Under the pieces are notes generated by a model. That model was given only the letters and a program-made list of their open reading frames with translations, searched no databases and had not been told where the DNA came from. Source: Sphingomonas sp. (GTDB taxonomy: Bacteria > Pseudomonadota > Alphaproteobacteria > Sphingomonadales > Sphingomonadaceae). Taken from it: 61,851 nt of DNA. Made by a program: the position numbers and the translations under genes. The stretch lies in assembly GCF_023266535.1 (NCBI RefSeq), contig NZ_JAHFPY010000003.1:1-61851 (forward strand), given 5' to 3'. This document shows, piece after piece, positions 57,264-61,851 of the stretch (its first letter is position 1; each line of letters opens with the position of its first letter).

Positions 57264-57578
57264 ATGAGTGATGTGACCGACCGGATCGATGCCCTGGTCA
57301 AGGCCAACGACGTGGTCCTGTTCATGAAGGGCAGCGCGCTGTTTCCGCAATGCGGCTTTTCCAGCCGCGCGGTCGCCATCCTCGATCATCTGGGCGTTCC
57401 ATTCGAAACGGTCGACGTGCTGCAGGACCAGGAAATCCGCGCCGGCATCAAGGATTATTCCGAATGGCCGACCATCCCCCAGCTCTATGTTAAGGGCGAG
57501 TTCGTCGGCGGTTCGGACATTATGATGGAGATGTTCGAAAGCGGCGAGCTTCAGCAACTGGTCGCCGCGGCCGCTTAG
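57264..57578 (+). CDS. grxD: Monothiol glutaredoxin (Grx4 family)
   Basis: This 104-aa CGFS-type glutaredoxin binds a [2Fe-2S] cluster and passes it to BolA or apoproteins. The active site is LFPQCGFSSRAVAIL; the glutathione-binding WPTIPQLYVKGEFVGGSDI is intact. Three ATG codons stand in a row (57258, 57261, 57264); the third is chosen because GGAG is 7 nt away. The bolA stop overlaps this ATG run. Confidence 0.94.
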   Translation: MSDVTDRIDALVKANDVVLFMKGSALFPQCGFSSRAVAILDHLGVPFETVDVLQDQEIRAGIKDYSEWPTIPQLYVKGEFVGGSDIMMEMFESGELQQLVAAAA

Positions 57579-57617
57579 AGCCTGCTCTGCCCCGGCGAAG
57601 GCGCCGGGATCGATTTG

Positions 57618-57698
57618 AGGAGTATGCTGGCTAGGAGTGCAGCGCAGACGCGTAGCTGAAGCTACGCGCAAGCAAACGACGCAGACCAGCGGGCTCCT
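57618..57698. repeat. 81-bp imperfect inverted-repeat element
   Basis: The ends AGGAG-TAT-GCTGG and CCAGC-GGG-CTCCT are inverted copies with an unpaired triplet. The middle contains CGCGTAGCT-GA-AGCTACGCG, a perfect 9-bp hairpin (57649-57668). It is probably a dispersed non-coding repeat; no second copy is in the window. Confidence 0.6.
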
Positions 57699-57915
57699 CT
57701 AGTCGACCGCAAAGGGGCGGGCGGCTTTCCAAGCAGGACATCGTCGCTCGTCGGTCACGATGCCATCTGCATCGCTCCCTCCTCGCTTCTCCTCCTGCAT
57801 TGAAATCCGCTCCGTCACGGCATCTTCGCCGGAGCGGAACAGGCTCAAACAAGCCCCCTCCCTCCTCACAGGGGGAGAGTGGAAGGGGGCCGCCCCGAAA
57901 CGGGTTGTAAAACTA

Positions 57916-57965
57916 AAAGGGGACGGCGAACGCGGGACCAGAAAACCGCTGTTGCCGTCCCCTTT
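57916..57965. repeat. Strong 12-bp hairpin
   Basis: AAAGGGGACGGC (57916-57927) pairs perfectly with GCCGTCCCCTTT (57954-57965); the 26-nt loop contains a second partial stem. On the plus strand it ends in CCCCUUU and could be a terminator, but no plus-strand gene ends nearby except grxD 340 bp away. Confidence 0.6.
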
Positions 57966-58136
57966 GTGTTGGCGTGGAACCAAGTGGACGCCATACCTTT
58001 TGCAACCGTCGTGCCAATTTGCACCAATGGCGGAAATCTAGAAAAAATTGCAGAGCTCGGTTGCGAGTATTGAGGCGGGTCGTAAAGAAATCCGACGCTT
58101 TCGGGTCGCTACCGCCAGCCGACCAGATTGCTGTGT

Positions 58137-58169
58137 TTACAACTGTAATCGAATCGCCTACAGCTGTAG
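58137..58169. promoter_or_regulatory. Two BlaI-type operators superimposed on the blaI-M56 promoter
   Basis: TTACA-AC-TGTAA (58137-58148) and CTACA-GC-TGTAG (58158-58169) both contain the BlaI/MecI core TACAnnTGTA; their centres are 21 bp apart, two turns of DNA. The left site contains the -35-like TTTACA (58136-58141) and the right the -10-like TACAGC (58159-58164), with a 17-bp spacer. Binding of the repressor would shut the promoter. Confidence 0.82.
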
Positions 58170-58182
58170 TCGAAAGGGACGG

Positions 58183-58560
58183 ATGCCAATGGATTTGAGG
58201 ATCAGCGACGCCGAGCTGGAAGTGATGGAAGCGCTGTGGAGCGCCGGCCACCCGCTGACCGCGGCCGAGGCCGCCGACCGCATCGGCGCCGAACGCGGCT
58301 GGTCGCTGGCCACGGTCAAGACGATGCTGTCCCGCCTCGCCGCCAAGGGTGCCGTCCAGCATCGCGAGGACGGCCGCCGCTTCCTTTATTCACCGGCGGT
58401 TCTGCGCGATGCCTATGTCGGCAATGAATCCCGGCGGTTCGTCGAACGATTGTTCGGTGGTCGTCTATCGCCGCTGGTGGCGCACCTCGCGGAAGAGGAT
58501 GCGCTGGACGCAGAAGACATCGCCGCCATCGAGGCGCTGTTGAAGGAGCTGAAGTCGTGA
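58183..58560 (+). CDS. BlaI/MecI/CopY family transcriptional repressor
   Basis: This 125-aa repressor has an N-terminal winged helix (LRISDAELEVMEALWSAGHP, GWSLATVKTMLSRLAAKGAV) and a C-terminal dimerisation helix region (RLFGGRLSPLVAHLAEED). In BlaI systems it is cleaved by the partner protease. An ATG two codons later (58189) is an alternative start. Its TGA overlaps the GTG of the M56 protease gene, so the two are made together, and two operators lie just upstream. Confidence 0.92.
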   Translation: MPMDLRISDAELEVMEALWSAGHPLTAAEAADRIGAERGWSLATVKTMLSRLAAKGAVQHREDGRRFLYSPAVLRDAYVGNESRRFVERLFGGRLSPLVAHLAEEDALDAEDIAAIEALLKELKS

Positions 58561-60122
58561 TCGACTGGCTGCTTGGCACTTTGGTCGCGACCACGGCGCT
58601 GGTCGCCCTGGTCCTGCTGATCCGCGAACCGGTTCGCCAGCATTTCGGGGCTCGTGTCGCCTATGGCCTGTGGCTGATCCCCGCGGCGCGGCTGCTGATG
58701 CCGACCCTGACCCAGACGGTCGAGCGGGTCGTTCCGGCGAGCGCTCCAATCCAGCCGTTCGTCCCGGCGGTCGTTGCAGAACCCAAGCTGCTGGCCGCGG
58801 TCGTGCCGCCGCCCGAACCGACCCTGCTCGAGCAGATGGGCGGTTGGCAAACCGTGCTGCTGATCTTGTGGCTCGGCGTCGGGCTCGGCCTGTTCATCGC
58901 CCGCATGCTGGCCTTCCGCCGCGAACGCGCGGCAATCCTCAAGGATTCGGTCCAGCTTGCCCGGATCGGTTCCATCCGCATGGTAAGATCGCCCGCCGTC
59001 ACCGGTCCGCTGGCGTTCGGCATCTTCGACCGGGTGATCGCCGTCCCGGCCAATTTCGACCGGCTCTATGCCGACCATGAGCGCCGGCTCGCGCTCGACC
59101 ATGAGCTTGCTCACCACCGTTCCGGCGACCTTGTCGCCAACCTCTTTGCCTTTGTCCTGCTCTGCCTCCAGTGGTTCAATCCGCTCGCCTGGGTCGCCCA
59201 CGCCGCTTTTCGCTTCGATCAGGAAGCCGCGTGCGACGCCCGGGTGCTGGACAAGGTCAAGGCCGACGATCGCGCCGACTACGGAAGGGCGATCGCCAAG
59301 GCCGCTTCGGGAAGGGCGCTGCTGTTCGCATCCGCGCTCGATCGACGCAAAACCCTTCACAGGAGGCTCAAGTCCATGCTTACCAACCCCACTTCCGGCC
59401 GACGGCTGGCCGGCCGGCTGACGGTCCTCGCGGCGGTCGCGATTGCCCTACCGCTGACCGCCACGCGCGCGATCGAATATGTCGACATCATCCCACCCAG
59501 CGAGCCGCGGGCCCCGATAGCGCCTCTCGCGCCCATGGCGGCGGCACTGGCAACCCAGGCGGCCGCACCGGTTGCGCCGGCCGAGCCGGCCGCTCCTGCC
59601 GCCGCCGCGAGCCCCGCACCGGTCGATCCGATTGACGAGATCGACGTCGGCAAGAGGCAGATCGTGATCAACGGCAAGACCAAGCATTGGCACGAGCTCA
59701 GCGCTGAGGAGAAGGCCGACATCCGCCGGTCGATCACCGAAGCCCGGAGGGAGCTGGCCGAGCACAAGTTCGAGGCCAAGAACGTCAAGGTCGAGATCAA
59801 GCGGGCCATGGCCGAAGCCAATTTCGACAAGGCGGACATGCAGCGCGAGCTGGCCGAAGCGCGGGCGGAAATCGCCGCCGCGATGGCCGAAATCGACGCT
59901 CATGGCGTCGAGATGCGCCGCGCCGGGGTCGATCCGGAACAGCTCAAGGCTTCGATCAAGGCATCGCTGAAGGGTGTCGAGAACATCGACGTCGAAGCGA
60001 TCCGCCGCAGTGCGCTGGCCTCGGTCGACACCGACCAGATCGAAGCATCGGTCGAGCAGGCGTTGCGCGCTGCCGAGGCCGAGCTCGACCGGGTCGAAGC
60101 ACTCAACGACAAGGACGACTAA
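58557..60122 (+). CDS. M56 family (BlaR1-like) membrane metalloprotease with C-terminal coiled coil
   Basis: This 521-aa protein has an N-terminal membrane domain with helices at about 5-22, 33-50, 98-117 and 191-211. The zinc-protease motif HELAH (182-186) lies in ALDHELAHHRSGDL, and EAACDARV (Glu223) supplies the third ligand. A further hydrophobic segment (about 287-301) is followed by a Pro/Ala linker and a long charged coiled coil (about 388-515). BlaR1 and MecR1 have a penicillin-binding sensor there; it is absent. The partner repressor is the gene just upstream (GTGA overlap). The signal sensed is unknown. Confidence 0.9.
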   Translation: MIDWLLGTLVATTALVALVLLIREPVRQHFGARVAYGLWLIPAARLLMPTLTQTVERVVPASAPIQPFVPAVVAEPKLLAAVVPPPEPTLLEQMGGWQTVLLILWLGVGLGLFIARMLAFRRERAAILKDSVQLARIGSIRMVRSPAVTGPLAFGIFDRVIAVPANFDRLYADHERRLALDHELAHHRSGDLVANLFAFVLLCLQWFNPLAWVAHAAFRFDQEAACDARVLDKVKADDRADYGRAIAKAASGRALLFASALDRRKTLHRRLKSMLTNPTSGRRLAGRLTVLAAVAIALPLTATRAIEYVDIIPPSEPRAPIAPLAPMAAALATQAAAPVAPAEPAAPAAAASPAPVDPIDEIDVGKRQIVINGKTKHWHELSAEEKADIRRSITEARRELAEHKFEAKNVKVEIKRAMAEANFDKADMQRELAEARAEIAAAMAEIDAHGVEMRRAGVDPEQLKASIKASLKGVENIDVEAIRRSALASVDTDQIEASVEQALRAAEAELDRVEALNDKDD

Positions 60123-60150
60123 GGGGCAAACACCCTAAAGGCTCGAAGCG

Positions 60151-60186
60151 GCGCAAGGCGGCTCCATTCCCGATGGAGCTTTGCGC
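60151..60186 (+). terminator. Hairpin after the M56 gene, possible terminator
   Basis: GCTCCAT (60161-60167) pairs with ATGGAGC (60173-60179), and GCGCAA (60151-60156) with TTGCGC (60181-60186), the two stems split by an uneven internal loop. UUU follows the inner stem. It probably ends the blaI-M56 transcript, though no long U run is present. Confidence 0.55.
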
Positions 60187-60216
60187 GGCCGGGGCGTCCG
60201 TGGCAGGGAGGCTGCC

Positions 60217-61077
60217 GTGGACGCCCCATACGCTATCCTTGAACCATTGGAGCCCGGCATCGGCCGGTTGCTGGCGCAGAACCCGTCTCCCTTCACCTAT
60301 TTCGGGACGCAGACCTATTTGGTTGGCGATGAGGAAGTCGTCATCATCGATCCCGGCCCTGATTTGCCGGAGCATGTCGAGGCGATCGTCGAGGCGATCG
60401 ATGGCCGCACCCTTAGGGCGATTGCCTGCACGCATACGCACCGCGACCATTCGCCGGCCAGCAGGGCGCTGAAGGCAGCGACCGGAGCGCCGATCATCGG
60501 CTGCGCGCCGCTGGCGCTGGAAAGCATCGGCCCGCGCGCGGACGCCAGTTTCGACAAGCAATATGCGCCGGACAAAGTGCTGGTCGACGGCGAGACGATC
60601 GAGTTCGACAGTGGCAAGACGTTGATTGCCGTCGCAACGCCCGGCCACACCTCCAACCACTTGTGCTATGCCTTCGGCGACGCCCTGTTCACCGGCGATC
60701 ATGTGATGGGCTGGTCGACCACCGTGGTGGTGCCGCCCGACGGCGACATGGCCGCCTATATGCGCAGCATGGAACTCCTGCGGCAGCGCGGCGACCGCAT
60801 CTATTACCCGGCGCACGGTCCGGCAGTGACCAAGCCCAATCAGCTGGTGCGCGGCATGATCGGCCACCGGATGCAGCGCGAGCGGCAGATTTTGAAGCTG
60901 GTCGGGGAAAAGCCGCGCGACATTTTCGACATTGTCGCCAATGCCTATCCGGGCCTCGACCAGCGGCTGGTCCCGGCGGCGGGCGGCTCGGTTTATGCCC
61001 ATTTGCTGGACCTGCAGCAGCGCGGCCTCGTTGAGGCGGGGGAGGGTGACACATGGACCATGTCCCCAGGCTCTTGA
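60217..61077 (+). CDS. MBL-fold metallohydrolase (LACTB2-like)
   Basis: This 286-aa cytosolic metallohydrolase resembles LACTB2. The zinc site is CTHTHRDHSPASRAL (His73, His75, Asp77, His78), with ATPGHTSNHLCY, LFTGDHVMG and YYPAHGPAV giving the remaining ligands. The C-terminal 70 residues are the winged-helix tail of this branch (RMQRERQILKLVGEKPRDIF). LACTB2-like proteins cleave RNA or small esters. The start is GTG with GGAGG 5 nt upstream; a longer frame reaches 60181. Confidence 0.88.
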   Translation: MDAPYAILEPLEPGIGRLLAQNPSPFTYFGTQTYLVGDEEVVIIDPGPDLPEHVEAIVEAIDGRTLRAIACTHTHRDHSPASRALKAATGAPIIGCAPLALESIGPRADASFDKQYAPDKVLVDGETIEFDSGKTLIAVATPGHTSNHLCYAFGDALFTGDHVMGWSTTVVVPPDGDMAAYMRSMELLRQRGDRIYYPAHGPAVTKPNQLVRGMIGHRMQRERQILKLVGEKPRDIFDIVANAYPGLDQRLVPAAGGSVYAHLLDLQQRGLVEAGEGDTWTMSPGS

Positions 61078-61146
61078 CCCCGGACGCGGCGATAACGATG
61101 TGCTGGCAAGGGCGCAGCGATGCCGCTGCCTTGAAGGACCACAACC

Positions 61147-61851
61147 ATGACCGCCCAGACTGAGAGCCTCAAGGGCCTCGATCTCCTCGCCGAGATCAAG
61201 CGCCTCAAGGAGGAGCGCAACGCGGTCATCCTCGCCCATTACTACCAGAAGCCGGAAATCCAGGACCTCGCCGACTTCGTCGGCGACAGCCTCGACCTGT
61301 CGCGCAAGGCCGCGGCGACCGACGCCGATGTCATCGCCTTCTGCGGCGTGCGCTTCATGGCCGAGACGGCCAAAATCCTGTCGCCGGAAAAGATCGTCGT
61401 CCTGCCTGACATGGATGCCGGCTGCAGCCTGGAGGACAGCTGCCCGCCCGACCAGTTCAAGGCGTTCCGCGAGGCGCACCCCGACCACATCGCGCTGACC
61501 TACATCAACTGCTCGGCGGCGGTGAAAGCCTTGAGCGACATCATCGTCACGTCGTCGAGCGCCGATATCATCCTGAAGCAGATCCCCAAGGATCAGAAGA
61601 TCATCTTCGGCCCCGACCGGCACCTCGGCGGCTACCTCGCCCGAAAGACCGGGCGTGACATGCTGCTGTGGCCCGGTATCTGCATCGTCCACCAGGCATT
61701 CAGCGAAACCGAGCTCCTCAAATTGAAGGCCGAGCATCCCGGTGCTCCGGTCGCGGCGCATCCCGAATGCCCGCCGCACATCATCGACCATGCCGACATG
61801 GTCGGCTCGACCAGCGCGATCCTGAAGTTTGCGATCGAGAGCGACCACCAG
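61147..61851 (+). CDS. nadA: Quinolinate synthase A (partial, 3' end outside window)
   Basis: This enzyme condenses iminoaspartate and dihydroxyacetone phosphate to quinolinate in NAD synthesis; it carries a [4Fe-4S] cluster. The first 235 residues show [34 protein letters not shown] and the first cluster Cys in [14 protein letters not shown], plus [20 protein letters not shown] and [16 protein letters not shown]. The remaining cluster cysteines would follow, some beyond the edge. The start is ATG with a weak ribosome-binding site. Confidence 0.95.
   Translation, partial: MTAQTESLKGLDLLAEIKRLKEERNAVILAHYYQKPEIQDLADFVGDSLDLSRKAAATDADVIAFCGVRFMAETAKILSPEKIVVLPDMDAGCSLEDSCPPDQFKAFREAHPDHIALTYINCSAAVKALSDIIVTSSSADIILKQIPKDQKIIFGPDRHLGGYLARKTGRDMLLWPGICIVHQAFSETELLKLKAEHPGAPVAAHPECPPHIIDHADMVGSTSAILKFAIESDHQ

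Larger units (their letters stand above)
57579..58136. other. Hairpin-rich spacer between grxD and the BlaI-like gene
   Basis: This spacer of about 560 bp has no credible gene on either strand. It holds a 7-bp hairpin after grxD (57591-57608, loop of 4), an 81-bp imperfect inverted-repeat element (57618-57698) with a 9-bp central hairpin (57649-57668), and a strong 12-bp hairpin (57916-57965). G/C runs around 57860-57895 look like remnants of further repeats. The rest shows nothing I can name. Confidence 0.55.

Overview
This window is a stretch of high-GC chromosome. Every recognisable core gene looks alphaproteobacterial, and the set points to the order Sphingomonadales. The evidence is the sequence character of RpoB, RpoC, NusG, SecE and the ribosomal proteins; an NDUFA12-type complex I gene; a zeta-type ATPase inhibitor; two-domain cold-shock proteins; a TIR-membrane-TPR protein; a BlaI/M56 pair; and dispersed hairpin repeats of a kind usual in sphingomonads. 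The genus cannot be fixed from the sequence alone. There is no phage, integrase, transposase, CRISPR array or rRNA gene.

Region 1 (1-23345) is the tRNA-Trp, secE, nusG, rplK-rplA, rplJ-rplL, rpoB-rpoC cluster, all on the minus strand in the classical order. It is broken into four blocks by unrelated genes. Between nusG and rplK lie a SnoaL-like gene, a five-gene TetR-controlled efflux operon and a TPR protein. Between rplA and rplJ lie PPK2, DUF4956, a possible CotH-like protein, a phosphatase and a cupredoxin. Between rplL and rpoB lie a 2-oxoglutarate hydroxylase and a DOPA-dioxygenase-like gene. Several inserted genes run on the opposite strand, so each ribosomal or polymerase block needs its own promoter. 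I can point to candidates upstream of rplK, rplJ, rpoB and tRNA-Trp.

Region 2 (23346-35446) starts with a fatty acyl-AMP ligase. A striking 269-bp structured inverted-repeat element follows (25227-25495), ending three bases before recX. Next come a two-domain cold-shock protein, DUF192, NDUFA12, DUF2155, aat, arsC, a duplicated glycine-zipper lipoprotein, an L,D-transpeptidase, TonB, aroQ-accB-accC and thiS-thiG. DUF2155 and aat overlap tail to tail by 205 bp.

Region 3 (35460-48439) holds metabolic and accessory genes: a lipoprotein hydrolase, two methyltransferases, an acetyltransferase, a TPP enzyme, a multicopper oxidase, an acyl-CoA dehydrogenase-like enzyme, an EthD protein, a TIR-membrane-TPR protein, an aldehyde dehydrogenase, SCP2, ACT and GST genes.

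Region 4 (48452-55843) is one tightly packed plus-strand operon: scoA, DUF5076, scoB, a double-DTG aspartic protease, a SulP transporter, a DUF6694 lipoprotein, an exported lactonase-like metallohydrolase and a quinone reductase. Most junctions overlap by 1-4 nt. A convergent TetR gene sits at the end.

Region 5 (55844-61851) contains a degenerate SDR, DUF1476-bolA-grxD, a hairpin-rich spacer, and a BlaI-like repressor with two operators placed on its own promoter, coupled to an M56 protease that has a coiled coil instead of a penicillin sensor. A second metallohydrolase and the start of nadA close the window.
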